Of a stretch of DNA of 64,000 nucleotides, positions 37,076 through 45,807 are shown one piece after another. The notes under the pieces were generated by a model. It ran no database searches. It saw only the letters and a program-made list of their open reading frames with translations, and was not told where the DNA came from. The number at the start of each line of letters is the position of its first letter. Positions within the stretch are counted from its first letter, which is position 1. A program made the translations under genes and the position numbers. Source of the stretch: Flavobacterium limi (GTDB taxonomy: Bacteria; Bacteroidota; Bacteroidia; Flavobacteriales; Flavobacteriaceae); NCBI RefSeq assembly GCF_010645075.1, contig NZ_JAADZV010000001.1:496001-560000 (forward strand), given 5' to 3'.

Positions 37076-37155
37076 TTTTTCGCCACGAATTCACGAATTA
37101 AAATAATTCTATCCGCATAGATTTTAAAAATAATTCGTGAATTCGCGGCAAAAAA
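37076..37155. repeat. Inverted repeat between the two oxygenase genes
   Basis: Arms cgccacgaattcacgaatta (37081-37100) and taattcgtgaattcgcggc (37131-37149), one mismatch, 30-nt spacer. T/A runs flank both arms. Could act as a terminator or mRNA stabiliser inside the repair operon; it resembles the dispersed cacgaattcacgaat repeats of flavobacteria. Confidence 0.6.
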
Positions 37156-37159
37156 ATAT

Positions 37160-37873
37160 TTATGATAAGGCATCATGAAAAATAATTCCCAGTGTATACC
37201 TTTCGCCAGAAAGAACTTCGCTGACACCATGTTTCATATTTACGCGATAATATCCTATTGATCCTTTTACAGGTCTGAAATTGGTTGTAAAAATCAAAAC
37301 ATCTCCCTTTTTAGGTTTTAGAACAATCGCTTTGGATTGCGCTCTTGGTGTTTGCTGAGTCAGTACAAATTCTCCTCCGGTGAAATCTTCTTCGCATTCT
37401 GAAAGGAAAAGTACAATTTGAATAGGAAAATAAATATCTCCGTATAAATCCTGATGTAAAGTATTGAACCCGTTTTTTCCGTATTTCAAAATTAAAACTG
37501 TTGCTTTAAGCTGATTGTTGTCATGACATTGCTGTAACAATTCTTCATGAGTTTGAGGAAAAATGGTATTGATATTTAAAACTTTCATCCACGTATTGGC
37601 AATTGTGGCAAGCTTAGGATAAATAGAAGTTCGGATATCCCGAATTAGATCCGGAAGCGGATAATTAAAATATTTATATTCTCCCAAACCAAATCGATAG
37701 CGTTCCATTACAACCGTTTTTCGATATAAAGTAGGGGAGTCATAATCGAATTTTAAGTCTTTACATTGTTCATTATCTAGGATATTTGGAATAATAGCAA
37801 AGCCTTTTTCGTGCATAGATTCGGTGATGCCTTCCCAGTTTTGAGAAGCAATTTTTGATTGTATATTTTGCAT
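37160..37873 (-). CDS. 2OG-Fe(II) oxygenase, DNA alkylation repair-associated
   Basis: 237 residues. Jelly-roll 2-oxoglutarate/iron dioxygenase: HxD ligands in NTLHQDLYGD, the distal His and substrate Arg region MKHGVSEVLSGERYTLGIIFHD, and VLFLSECEEDFTGGEFVL. Resembles the Pfam family described as oxygenases acting on damaged DNA (PF09859), often next to ada. It sits between an Ada-like gene and an AlkB fusion on the same strand, which supports a repair role. The substrate is inferred. Confidence 0.82.
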   Translation of the reverse strand: MQNIQSKIASQNWEGITESMHEKGFAIIPNILDNEQCKDLKFDYDSPTLYRKTVVMERYRFGLGEYKYFNYPLPDLIRDIRTSIYPKLATIANTWMKVLNINTIFPQTHEELLQQCHDNNQLKATVLILKYGKNGFNTLHQDLYGDIYFPIQIVLFLSECEEDFTGGEFVLTQQTPRAQSKAIVLKPKKGDVLIFTTNFRPVKGSIGYYRVNMKHGVSEVLSGERYTLGIIFHDALS

Positions 37874-37952
37874 GATTAGATTTTAGATATGTGAAATTTC
37901 AATGACAATTAATCATTAGAATTTGTGATTTAAAAATTTAGGATTTTTCCTT

Positions 37953-38795
37953 TTAAGGACTTATTTGTACGCCTTCCCAGCCAATAATGGCTGTTTTTCT
38001 GGTTTTTCCCCACATATAACCACCAAATGTCCCGGAAGATTGGATAACACGGTGACACGGAATCAAAAAAGCAACAGGATTGCTTCCGATCGCTGTTCCA
38101 ACTGCACGCGATGCATTTGGTTTTTGAATTTGATTCGCAATTGTTCCGTAAGTAGAAAGCTGTCCCATCGGAATTTTTAATAAAGTTTCCCAAACTTTCA
38201 GTTGAAAATCCGTTCCTTTTAAATGCAGTTTTATTTCGGTTAATTTGCTCCAGTCGTTTTGGAAAATGAATAAAGCATTTTGTTGTGACAAATCTAGTTT
38301 TTTAGAAAATTGAGCATTCGGGAATTTATCTTTCAAGGCAGTAAATCCAGAGATTTCATCTTCGGCGAAAGCCATAAAACAAACTCCTTTTCGAGTAGAC
38401 GCAACGATAATTTTCCCAAATGGACTTTCGGCAAAACTGTAACTTATTTCAAGATTCTTTCCTCCGTTTTTATATTCGGCTGGTGTCATTCCTTCGATAT
38501 TTACAAATAAATCATGAAGCCGGCTTGTTCCTGAAAGTCCTGTTTCAAAAGCAGTTTCAGAGATTGTTGCCTGATTTTCTTTGAGTAGTTTTTTGGCGTA
38601 TTGAATACTGGTATATTGCAAAAACTTCTTCGGACTTGTTCCTGCCCATTCACTGAAAAGCCGTTGAAAATGAAACGGACTCAAATGTACTTTTTCTGCC
38701 ACTTCATCCAGATTGGGCTGATCTTTAAAATTAGCTTTGATATAATCTATAGCTTCGGCGATACGATTATAATTGATGGTTTCCTGTGTGTTCAT
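37953..38795 (-). CDS. ada: AraC-type activator/O6-methylguanine-DNA methyltransferase (Ada without N-domain)
   Basis: 280 residues. N-terminal AraC helix-turn-helix domain (~10-105: PNLDEVAEKVHLSPFHFQRLF), then the O6-alkylguanine methyltransferase domain (~115-280) with the acceptor Cys in IPCHRVI and the GTAIGSNP turn. Compared with E. coli Ada (354 aa) the N-terminal zinc/phosphotriester domain is missing. A related domain is instead on the AlkB protein two genes downstream. Start MNTQETINYNRIAEAI. First gene of the repair cluster, with its own promoter at 38816-38844. Confidence 0.92.
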   Translation of the reverse strand: MNTQETINYNRIAEAIDYIKANFKDQPNLDEVAEKVHLSPFHFQRLFSEWAGTSPKKFLQYTSIQYAKKLLKENQATISETAFETGLSGTSRLHDLFVNIEGMTPAEYKNGGKNLEISYSFAESPFGKIIVASTRKGVCFMAFAEDEISGFTALKDKFPNAQFSKKLDLSQQNALFIFQNDWSKLTEIKLHLKGTDFQLKVWETLLKIPMGQLSTYGTIANQIQKPNASRAVGTAIGSNPVAFLIPCHRVIQSSGTFGGYMWGKTRKTAIIGWEGVQISP

Positions 38796-38815
38796 CTTCT
38801 TCCCATTTTATAATA

Positions 38816-38844
38816 CAAATATCGATTGGTTTTAGAAGGTACAA
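38816..38844 (-). promoter_or_regulatory. Promoter of the ada cluster
   Basis: Minus strand: TTG (38844-38842), 18-nt spacer, GATATTTG (38823-38816), one mismatch to TAnnTTTG; leader of about 15 nt. The weak -7 box would suit an activated gene. Confidence 0.5.
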
Positions 38845-38901
38845 AATCCGAAACTTGCTGTAAATGTTTATCCAGTTTTGTACTTGAATACGAAACAATT
38901 T

Positions 38902-39369
38902 TTACAACTCTTTTTCCATTTTATAGTTGATCAATTCAACATTTAAACGGATATTTCTTTGTTCAGCTTTTACTACAAATCCTTTCTTTTCAAAAAAAGG
39001 TTTTGCAGTTATGCTAATATCTGAGGTTATGACTGATGAATGACATTTAGCAGCTTCAATTTCTAATTCATTCAGAATTTTGTCTGCGATTCCCTGCCTT
39101 TGAAAATCCTTATGGATGTAGAAGAAATCAATATAATTTCCGTCTTTCAAAGTTCCAAATCCGGTAATTTTATTATCTATAATAGCTAATAATACAAATT
39201 GTGAATGGATAACTTCAAACCACCTTTCGGTATTTTCTACACCCAAACTCCAAACTTTAAGCTGTTCCTTATTATAGTCATCTTTGCAAACTGCCTGAAT
39301 AGTTTCGATATATAATTTTTGCATTTCCGGTAAATCTGAAATCGTCGCTTTTCTGAAAACAATAGACAT
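38902..39369 (-). CDS. GNAT family N-acetyltransferase
   Basis: 155 residues. Acetyl-CoA-binding GNAT fold: MSIVFRKATISDLPEMQKLY, IDFFYIHKDFQRQGIADKILNELE (Q-x-x-G-x-G/A motif A), and a C-terminal KPFFEKKGFVV. Substrate unknown; small-molecule or protein N-acetylation. 23 nt downstream of the WG-repeat gene, same strand. Confidence 0.9.
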   Translation of the reverse strand: MSIVFRKATISDLPEMQKLYIETIQAVCKDDYNKEQLKVWSLGVENTERWFEVIHSQFVLLAIIDNKITGFGTLKDGNYIDFFYIHKDFQRQGIADKILNELEIEAAKCHSSVITSDISITAKPFFEKKGFVVKAEQRNIRLNVELINYKMEKEL

Positions 39370-39392
39370 GTTAGTTATAAATTTTGTAATTA

Positions 39393-40469
39393 TTACTTAA
39401 GATTATTTTTTGCATCTGAGACCCCAATTAGCTTATAACCATTTTCAGTTCGTAAAAACTCAAAATGGTCTTGTCCTGAATCTGCTTTATTTCTGGATGA
39501 AATTATAACGCTTTTGACAGGATAAAGCCAGTCAATAGATTCTCTGCAATTATTAAAATACTTTTCATACTCAGCTGTTTCGTATATAAACGGGTTTAAA
39601 CCATTTGATGAAACAAAATATTCAGGATTGTCAATGGTAAGTTCTGTAAGTTTCATTTTTATAAATTGATGATTCTGGTGGATAAATTTTGATTTTGGTT
39701 CGCTTATCCATCCCATCGGTTCTTTCCAATACGTAATTTTATCAAACGAATGTTTTTCTAAATTGGCTTTGGATAAATCACGAAGTAAAGTTTTTTTCAG
39801 CCATGATTTAAATTCTTTGTCAAAATTGATAAAGGAATAATATTGACCGTCAACACCTAAGAAATATTCTCTTGTTTCATCTTCGCCTTTTTCTTTTGAT
39901 TTTTCTAAAGAATAAAAATTCAGTTCATCATTATAAGGAAAATTTTCAATCAGTATCTGGTTGTTAACATCGATTAGAAATTCTTTTCCTCCTGTCCAGA
40001 AAAAATGCTCACCATCGATTTCTTTTTTTGCATCTTTTAAAGCAATCGCCATTCCGTTTCTAATTTTAGTTAAATTACTATAATTAGCAGGAATTACAAT
40101 TTTTCCTTCGCTATTAAACATTCCTATTTTATCAGTTTTAGGATCTCTAAAACGGATAAAACCTTCATTTTCGCAATCCGGACTATTGTCGAAAACATAT
40201 AAACTGTCGCGGCCAACTATTTTTCCTTTTTTGGTTAAATAATAACTTTTCCAGCTGTCTTTAAATTCTTCTGATACGGAAATAATGTTTTCAAATTTAC
40301 TGGCTGTTGTAAGTCCCATAAATTTGGGCTCGATTTTGATATTGCCGTTTTTGTCTTTAAAACCAATAAGTGTTGTGTCTTTATTTGGAAAAGAAATCCA
40401 GATGTCTTTTTCTTGTGCAAAAAGGGTAAAATTTATAAAGAAGAAAATTGTTATTATATATTGTTTCAT
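39393..40469 (-). CDS. Secreted WG-repeat-like protein
   Basis: 358 residues with a signal peptide (FINFTLFAQ). Residues ~35-150 contain degenerate WG/KWGV-type repeats (IGFKDKNGNIKIEPKF, IGMFNSEGKIVIPANYSNLTKIRNG), as in the WG beta-leaflet proteins of Bacteroidota. Residues ~150-358 are an unassigned C-terminal domain rich in aromatic and charged residues, including a NCRESIDWLYPV segment. Function unknown; probably periplasmic. Followed after 23 nt by a GNAT gene. Confidence 0.75.
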   Translation of the reverse strand: MKQYIITIFFFINFTLFAQEKDIWISFPNKDTTLIGFKDKNGNIKIEPKFMGLTTASKFENIISVSEEFKDSWKSYYLTKKGKIVGRDSLYVFDNSPDCENEGFIRFRDPKTDKIGMFNSEGKIVIPANYSNLTKIRNGMAIALKDAKKEIDGEHFFWTGGKEFLIDVNNQILIENFPYNDELNFYSLEKSKEKGEDETREYFLGVDGQYYSFINFDKEFKSWLKKTLLRDLSKANLEKHSFDKITYWKEPMGWISEPKSKFIHQNHQFIKMKLTELTIDNPEYFVSSNGLNPFIYETAEYEKYFNNCRESIDWLYPVKSVIISSRNKADSGQDHFEFLRTENGYKLIGVSDAKNNLK

Positions 40470-40677
40470 AGAGAGGGTTTTGTAGTAAAAATAAACTATA
40501 AAATTTTAAAAGAGAAATCGTACAAGTTAATGTTTTCTTATTGTTGCTGAGTGTGAGGTATAAAGCGGGACACTTTTACAGAGCGTAAACGGAATAAAAG
40601 ATTACTTCGTTAGTTTGCTATCGCTTTTGCGTAGCGGATAACACGATCCTAAGTTTTGACGCAGGGAAATGTCCAAT

Positions 40678-40706
40678 AAAAAACCCTCACATTTCTGTAA
40701 GGGTTC
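40678..40706 (-). terminator. Terminator of ahcY
   Basis: aaccct / agggtt stem with loop and T6 on the minus strand, 32 nt beyond the stop. The 268-bp gap to the WG-repeat gene otherwise shows only a partial palindromic tatcgcttttgcgtagcggata segment. Confidence 0.65.
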
Positions 40707-40737
40707 TATCTTAATTCTTAGTACTAAAAACTTAATA

Positions 40738-42054
40738 CTAATATCTGTAGTATTCCGGTTTGAATGGACCCTGAACTTCAACACCAATGTAAGCAGCCTG
40801 ATCTTCACGAAGAACTTCTAACTCAACTCCTAATTTAGCTAAGTGCAAAGCAGCAACTTTTTCATCTAAATGTTTTGGTAACATATAGACGTCGTTTTTG
40901 TAAGCTGCGCTGTTGTTCCACAATTCAATTTGAGCCAAAGTCTGGTTGGTGAAAGAGTTACTCATTACAAAACTTGGGTGACCTGTAGCGCAACCAAGGT
41001 TTACCAAACGACCTTCAGCCAAAATGATGATATCATTGCCGTTGATGTTATATTTGTCAACCTGAGGTTTGATTTCGATTTTAGATGCGCCGTGGTTTTT
41101 GTTTAACCAGGCCATGTCAATTTCGTTATCGAAGTGACCAATGTTACAAACAACAGTTTTGTCTTTCATTTGTTCGAAATGTTTTCCAACAACGATATCT
41201 TTATTCCCTGTAGTAGTAATGATGATATCAGCATTTGCAATTACAGTATCTAATTTTTTAACTTCATAACCGTCCATTGCAGCTTGTAAAGCACAAATTG
41301 GATCGATTTCAGTAACTGTTACAATAGAACCGGCGCCTCTGAAAGAAGCAGCAGTTCCTTTTCCAACGTCACCGTATCCGCAAACAATTACTCTTTTACC
41401 AGCCAACATCAAGTCAGTTGCACGACGTACAGCATCTACAGCAGATTCTTTACAACCGTATTTGTTATCAAATTTAGATTTAGTAACAGAATCGTTAATG
41501 TTGATTGCAGGCATTGGAAGTGTTCCCGCTTTTACTCTTTCGTAAAGTCTGTGAACACCTGTTGTAGTTTCTTCAGAAAGACCTTTAATTCCAGGAACCA
41601 ATTCAGGGAAACGATCGATAACCATGTTTGTTAAATCTCCACCGTCATCAAGGATCATGTTCAATGGTTTTCTGTCTTCACCAAAAAATAAAGTCTGTTC
41701 GATACACCAGTCAAATTCTTCTTCATTTAAGCCTTTCCATGCGTAAACAGAGATTCCTGCGGCAGCAATAGCAGCAGCAGCCTGATCCTGAGTAGAGAAA
41801 ATGTTACAGGAAGACCAGGTAACTTCTGCACCAAGGGCAATTAAAGTTTCAATCAAAACAGCAGTCTGGATTGTCATGTGAAGACATCCTGCGATACGCG
41901 CACCTTTAAGAGGCTGCTCATCTTTATATTCAGCACGAAGTGCCATTAAACCTGGCATTTCAGCTTCAGCTAGTTCAATTTCTTTTCTTCCCCAGGCAGC
42001 CAGAGAAATATCTTTTACTTTGAAAGCCACATATGGCGTAGTTGTAGTACTCAT
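40738..42054 (-). CDS. ahcY: Adenosylhomocysteinase
   Basis: 438 residues. Splits S-adenosylhomocysteine into adenosine and homocysteine in the methyl cycle. Motifs: [39 protein letters not shown], the NAD-binding [18 protein letters not shown], and the C-terminal KPEYYRY. Full length for the family. -7 box TAAATTTG at 42094-42087 on the minus strand. Confidence 0.98.
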   Translation of the reverse strand: MSTTTTPYVAFKVKDISLAAWGRKEIELAEAEMPGLMALRAEYKDEQPLKGARIAGCLHMTIQTAVLIETLIALGAEVTWSSCNIFSTQDQAAAAIAAAGISVYAWKGLNEEEFDWCIEQTLFFGEDRKPLNMILDDGGDLTNMVIDRFPELVPGIKGLSEETTTGVHRLYERVKAGTLPMPAININDSVTKSKFDNKYGCKESAVDAVRRATDLMLAGKRVIVCGYGDVGKGTAASFRGAGSIVTVTEIDPICALQAAMDGYEVKKLDTVIANADIIITTTGNKDIVVGKHFEQMKDKTVVCNIGHFDNEIDMAWLNKNHGASKIEIKPQVDKYNINGNDIIILAEGRLVNLGCATGHPSFVMSNSFTNQTLAQIELWNNSAAYKNDVYMLPKHLDEKVAALHLAKLGVELEVLREDQAAYIGVEVQGPFKPEYYRY

Positions 42055-42086
42055 TTATATTATATTTGTATATGTATAATTTTTTG

Positions 42087-42094
42087 CAAATTTA
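42087..42094 (-). promoter_or_regulatory. -7 box of ahcY
   Basis: Minus-strand TAAATTTG, exact match to TAnnTTTG, 33 nt upstream of the start. No good -33 TTG. Confidence 0.55.
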
Positions 42095-42187
42095 CATAAT
42101 AGCTTTTGAATTTTACTACTTTCTCTCAGATTTATGAAATGTTTAATTTATTAATCTTTAGAATGTTAGTAATAATGGTTTTTAGAA

Positions 42188-42262
42188 GCTAATCCTGCTG
42201 TCCGCTATATCTTTTGCGGCGAACCCCGCCACAAAAGGATGCCGCTTCCATCAGGGCTACAA
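42188..42262. repeat. Dispersed palindromic intergenic repeat
   Basis: Runs from taatcctgctgtccgctat to cttccatcagggctacaaa, with an internal GC-rich hairpin (cttttgcggcg / ccgccacaaaag). It is noticeably more GC-rich than its surroundings and has no coding frame. I recall this type as recurring in Flavobacterium intergenic regions; the copy number must be checked genome-wide. Confidence 0.6.
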
Positions 42263-42334
42263 ACCAACAACGTTAAATTACAAATTCAGTTTTAGACAAG
42301 ATAATTCACCACTCATAATTCATAATTAGAAAGA

Positions 42335-42985
42335 ATGCCTCTATTTCAGACTATACAATTCAACGAAACCACTAAAATCTTAATTTGGGAGATAACAGAA
42401 TCTTTTGACGAACTAAGGAGCAAAGTTGTTTTAAAAGAGAAAACCCAAAAAAGACTGGACGGTATGAAGTCTCAAATGCATCAGCGTGCTTTTTTGAGCG
42501 TGCGAATGCTGATTCAGGAAATGGGTTTTACAGACAAGGACCTTCATTATGATGAGTTCGGTAAGCCGTATTTCGATTGTCATAATTATATTTCGATAAC
42601 CCACTCATACAATTATGCTGCAATTATTATCAGCAATGAAACAGTTGGAATTGACATGGAACTGCAGCGCGAAAAAATCATTCGTATTGCCGATAAATTC
42701 ACCGATTATGAATGCAGTTATTTAAAACCTGATTTTACCGAAGAGTATGTGAAGAAATTAACAGTAATATGGGGAGCCAAAGAAGCGATTTTTAAAATCA
42801 GAAACGAAAAAGGAATCAGTTTTAAAGATCACATTTTGGTAGAGGATTTTTCGTTAGGGAAACCCCAAACACAGGCAAGCCTGCATTTTGATGATTTGGT
42901 AAAAGATTTTGATATACATTACAAGGAAATACAATCCGATAATTTTGAAGGAAAATTTACTTTGGTTTATGCTTTTGAAAAATAG
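42335..42985 (+). CDS. 4'-phosphopantetheinyl transferase superfamily protein
   Basis: 216 residues, Sfp-like type. Transfers phosphopantetheine from CoA to a carrier protein. Motifs: DEFGKPYF, ISITHSYNYAAIIIS, VGIDMELQREKI (Mg-binding Asp) and VIWGAKEAIFK (W-x-x-K-E-A). No polyketide or peptide synthetase genes are near it, so the carrier protein is unknown; ahcY is the neighbour. Convergent with the truncated hemoglobin gene, 8 nt apart. Confidence 0.93.
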   Translation: MPLFQTIQFNETTKILIWEITESFDELRSKVVLKEKTQKRLDGMKSQMHQRAFLSVRMLIQEMGFTDKDLHYDEFGKPYFDCHNYISITHSYNYAAIIISNETVGIDMELQREKIIRIADKFTDYECSYLKPDFTEEYVKKLTVIWGAKEAIFKIRNEKGISFKDHILVEDFSLGKPQTQASLHFDDLVKDFDIHYKEIQSDNFEGKFTLVYAFEK

Positions 42986-42993
42986 ATTTAAAC

Positions 42994-43386
42994 TTAGTTT
43001 TCCTTTTTTCGATGTTCAAACATACTCATAAACAAAAATGTTCCCATTTTTCTGGCGCGACGTTTTAAGGTGTCTGCATTTTCACCTTCAAAGTGCTGAT
43101 CCAGAGTCTGAAACCAATGATTAAGCCATATTCCGAATTCATTTGAAGTGATTTTACCATCAAAATGAGCATCAACTTCATTGTGAACTGCAAGCGGATT
43201 GCCATTGTATTTTTTTACGCCAAATAAATTCATTTCCCAAAAATCGGTCAGCTTTTCCAGATGCGCATCCCAGTCTTGGATAATATCATTAAAATAAGAG
43301 CCGATTTCTTTATCGGCTCTTATTTTATCATAGAAATGATCGACTAAAAATGCCACATCGTCTCTGTTTTCTATTTGTTTTTTCAC
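42994..43386 (-). CDS. Group III truncated hemoglobin
   Basis: 130 residues. Small heme protein, probably for NO/O2 chemistry. Fits the group III pattern: VDHFYDKIRADKEIGSYF, FWEMNLFGVKKYNGNPLAVHNEV (proximal/distal His region), and WLNHWFQTLDQHFEG. The start is GTG at 43386, overlapping the TGA of the upstream membrane-protein gene as GTGA (4 nt), so the two are translationally coupled. The operon lies behind a TATCTTTG box and an Fnr-like palindrome next to a Crp/Fnr gene. Confidence 0.92.
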   Translation of the reverse strand: MKKQIENRDDVAFLVDHFYDKIRADKEIGSYFNDIIQDWDAHLEKLTDFWEMNLFGVKKYNGNPLAVHNEVDAHFDGKITSNEFGIWLNHWFQTLDQHFEGENADTLKRRARKMGTFLFMSMFEHRKKEN

Positions 43387-43670
43387 AGAAAAATAGTGTT
43401 TAAAAGAATAAATACTACACTTAAAACTGAACTCAGAATCAAAAGGTTAAAAACTACTTTGTGTTTCATTTGTGCCAAAATTGAAGTGTTGACAAAGATA
43501 CAGGCTAAAACGATAACTGCCAACTGTATCATTTGCAGAATTGAAGTTCCGTTGGCTAAAACATACATAGCAGCGGCACCTCCCAGACAGCTTTGACCAA
43601 TTACAGCCATTGCAGCTGATCCCATGTAATTTTTATTGAAAATGTCGAATGTTGTTTGATATAGTGTCAT
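43383..43670 (-). CDS. Small three-helix membrane protein
   Basis: 95 residues from ATG 43670 (MTLYQTTFDIFNKNYMG), with three hydrophobic segments (~17-40, ~46-64, ~72-93). An upstream frame extension to 43706 runs through the promoter -7 box and is rejected. Family not recognised; conserved small membrane proteins are often found beside flavobacterial hemoglobins. Its stop overlaps the GTG start of the truncated hemoglobin, so the two probably work together. Confidence 0.7.
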   Translation of the reverse strand: MTLYQTTFDIFNKNYMGSAAMAVIGQSCLGGAAAMYVLANGTSILQMIQLAVIVLACIFVNTSILAQMKHKVVFNLLILSSVLSVVFILLNTIFL

Positions 43671-43691
43671 GATATTCAGATTTTTATAGGA

Positions 43692-43699
43692 CAAAGATA
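43692..43699 (-). promoter_or_regulatory. -7 box of the truncated-hemoglobin operon
   Basis: Minus-strand TATCTTTG, exact consensus. Places transcription start near 43685, 15 nt ahead of the membrane-protein ATG. No TTG at -33: the palindrome occupies that side. Confidence 0.75.
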
Positions 43700-43718
43700 C
43701 TCCCACTATACCGCTGTA

Positions 43719-43740
43719 TTTTATGATTTAAATCATAAAA
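43719..43740 (-). promoter_or_regulatory. Perfect 22-bp palindrome, Crp/Fnr-type operator
   Basis: An exact inverted repeat whose centre reads TGATTTAAATCA, equivalent to the Fnr core TGAT-N4-ATCA. Its centre (43729.5) is about 44 nt upstream of the predicted transcript start, the place a class II Crp/Fnr activator binds. It lies between a Crp/Fnr gene and the hemoglobin operon. Confidence 0.8.
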
Positions 43741-43751
43741 CAGAAACTATT

Positions 43752-44351
43752 TTATCTGTATACTTTTCGGTTTATAATCTTCAGCTCGCCTTTTTTCTCT
43801 AGGGCTTTTATGGCTCTGATGACGGTTTCTACGCGCAAACCGGTTAAATCACCAATTTGTTGTCTGGTGAAATTTATCAGATAGCCGTTTTTGTCTTTTT
43901 GAAAATTGAAATAAGCAATTCCGTGATCGATAAGTTTTAAAACACGGTGCTCAGGTTCATGCGTTGATATCTCGGCAGCCATAACTGATTTGTAATATAA
44001 CCGCTGGGCCAGATTTTCAATTATTTTGAGGCTAATGGCAGGATTTTCCTCAAGAAGTTTCATGAAATTTGATTTTGAAAGCATAAAAACTTCGCATTCT
44101 TCAACCGCAATGGCATTGGCTGGATATTTTTGATTTAAAAACAGAGGCGGCTCACCAAAAGACTGTTCCTTGTAAAATATTCCCTGAATAAATTCGCGTC
44201 CCTCATCATTATAATTGCTCATTTTTACTTCACCTGCAATAATCTGATAATAGTATGTAGGTAAATTCCCTTCCTCAAAAACAATTTCATTTTTGTCGAA
44301 AGCTTTCTTTAAAGCACCGTATTTCTCTAATAATTCAGGGCTAATCATCAA
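43752..44351 (-). CDS. Crp/Fnr family transcriptional regulator
   Basis: 199 residues. Cyclic-nucleotide-binding-like sensor domain (~20-125: YYYQIIAGEVKMSN, FGEPPLFL) and C-terminal helix-turn-helix (~145-199): FTRQQIGDLTGLRVETVIRAIKAL. The recognition helix keeps E and R in E-T-V-I-R at the spots that contact TGA in Fnr. The N-terminal Cys cluster of Fnr is missing, so no [4Fe-4S] sensing; it might sense NO or another ligand. Likely controls the adjacent hemoglobin operon through the palindrome. -7 box TATATTTG at 44389-44382. Confidence 0.92.
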   Translation of the reverse strand: MMISPELLEKYGALKKAFDKNEIVFEEGNLPTYYYQIIAGEVKMSNYNDEGREFIQGIFYKEQSFGEPPLFLNQKYPANAIAVEECEVFMLSKSNFMKLLEENPAISLKIIENLAQRLYYKSVMAAEISTHEPEHRVLKLIDHGIAYFNFQKDKNGYLINFTRQQIGDLTGLRVETVIRAIKALEKKGELKIINRKVYR

Positions 44352-44441
44352 TCTGTCACTTTAGTTATCAAAAGGATTCTACAAATATAATTTATTCAAA
44401 ATAGTTCTTCTATATGAAAAAATTTTACTTTTACGCCCGTT

Positions 44442-45170
44442 ATGCAGCAAAAAATACTCAATATACATCAGCAGATTTTAGAAGCTAAAAAAAGTGGTCA
44501 GAAACTTCTGGCTATACTTTTAGATCCTGATAAAATTGTGCTGGAAAACCTGGACAGGTTAATCCTAAAAATTAATCACTCTCCTGCAACCCATATTTTT
44601 GTAGGGGGAAGTATCGTTCAGGCAACTATTTTAGAAGAATTAATTACAAAGCTAAAACAAAATACAAACTTACCCGTTGTTATATTTCCGGGTGATCCTT
44701 CACAAATTTCACCATATGCTGATGCAATTTTATTTCTTTCATTATTATCCGGCCGGAATCCGGATTATTTGATTGAATATCAGGTTCAGGCTGCACCAAT
44801 TCTTAAGAAAACCAATCTGGAAGTAATTTCAACCGGTTATATTTTAATAGAAAGCGGAAATGAAACAGCTGTTGCACGTGTCAGTAAGACAAAACCGCTT
44901 AATCGTGAAAATTTTGATTTGGTTTTGGCTACTGCTCAGGCTGGGGAAATGTTAGGTAATAAATTAATGTATTTAGAAGCAGGAAGCGGGGCTAAAAACG
45001 CAGTTCCACTGGAAATGATCCGGTTGATTGCCCAAAATATTGAAATACCTGTAATTGTTGGAGGAGGAATTACCGATTTGCGCGGAATCCAGAATGCCTA
45101 TAACGCCGGAGCCGATTTAGTAGTAATTGGTACTGCATTTGAAAACGACACTCATTTTTTTGAATTATAA
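44442..45170 (+). CDS. Geranylgeranylglyceryl/prenylglyceryl phosphate synthase family protein
   Basis: 242 residues, TIM-barrel of the GGGPS/PcrB family: LAILLDPDK, THIFVGGSIV, VVIFPGDPSQIS, LYLEAGSGAKNAVP, VIVGGGITDL and VVIGTAFEND. It couples a polyprenyl diphosphate to glycerol-1-phosphate, the first step of archaeal ether lipids; Bacteroidota carry homologues whose product lipid is not known to me. TACTTTTA at 44426-44433 may be its -7 box. Upstream of pnuC, 13 nt gap. Confidence 0.9.
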   Translation: MQQKILNIHQQILEAKKSGQKLLAILLDPDKIVLENLDRLILKINHSPATHIFVGGSIVQATILEELITKLKQNTNLPVVIFPGDPSQISPYADAILFLSLLSGRNPDYLIEYQVQAAPILKKTNLEVISTGYILIESGNETAVARVSKTKPLNRENFDLVLATAQAGEMLGNKLMYLEAGSGAKNAVPLEMIRLIAQNIEIPVIVGGGITDLRGIQNAYNAGADLVVIGTAFENDTHFFEL

Positions 45171-45183
45171 AATAACAGTTTAA

Positions 45184-45807
45184 ATGTTTGATTTTTTTCT
45201 GAACAATTACAAAAATGCTCCTTTATGGCATATCACTTTAGAGTTTCTGGCTTTTATTTGCGGAATCTTAAGCGTCTGGTTTGCCAAGAAAGAAAATATA
45301 TGGGTTTATCCGACTGGCTTAATTGCTACAGTAATTTCAGTTTATCTTTTGTATCTGGCTGGTTATATAGGTGATATGATTATTAATGGGTATTTTTCAG
45401 TTATGAGTATCTACGGCTGGTATTTTTGGGCAAAAGGAAAAACAGTTGAAGATAATCTACCTATTACAAGGACAAATCTGAATGAAAAAATAACAGGAAT
45501 TTTATTGTTTATTGTTACGTTTTTTGTAGTTTTCGGTATTTATAAATATTTTGGTTATGAGATTAAAGCTGACAATTATATTGATATGATTTCGTCAGGA
45601 ATATTCTTTGCAGGAATGTGGTACATGGCCAGAAAAAAGATAGAAAACTGGACACTTTGGATTATAGGTGATATTATTGTTGTACCATTGTATGCCTATC
45701 GAGGCTTAGGGATGCTGTCGCTACAATATTTAATTTTTACAATTTTGGCTATTTCAGCTTATATAGAATGGAGAAAAATCTTAGACAGCAAAAAACAAAC
45801 ATTATAA
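45184..45807 (+). CDS. pnuC: PnuC-family nicotinamide riboside transporter
   Basis: 207 residues, about seven membrane helices. The motif IYGWYFWAKGK (W-x-x-W of the SWEET-like Pnu family) lies in the middle, and WTLWIIGDIIVVPLYAYRG follows. Imports uncharged vitamin precursors by facilitated diffusion; the overlap by 40 nt with a NadR-like ribosylnicotinamide kinase gene supports nicotinamide riboside. A thiamine role (PnuT) is the alternative, given the TPP-controlled receptor 2.6 kb downstream. Confidence 0.85.
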   Translation: MFDFFLNNYKNAPLWHITLEFLAFICGILSVWFAKKENIWVYPTGLIATVISVYLLYLAGYIGDMIINGYFSVMSIYGWYFWAKGKTVEDNLPITRTNLNEKITGILLFIVTFFVVFGIYKYFGYEIKADNYIDMISSGIFFAGMWYMARKKIENWTLWIIGDIIVVPLYAYRGLGMLSLQYLIFTILAISAYIEWRKILDSKKQTL

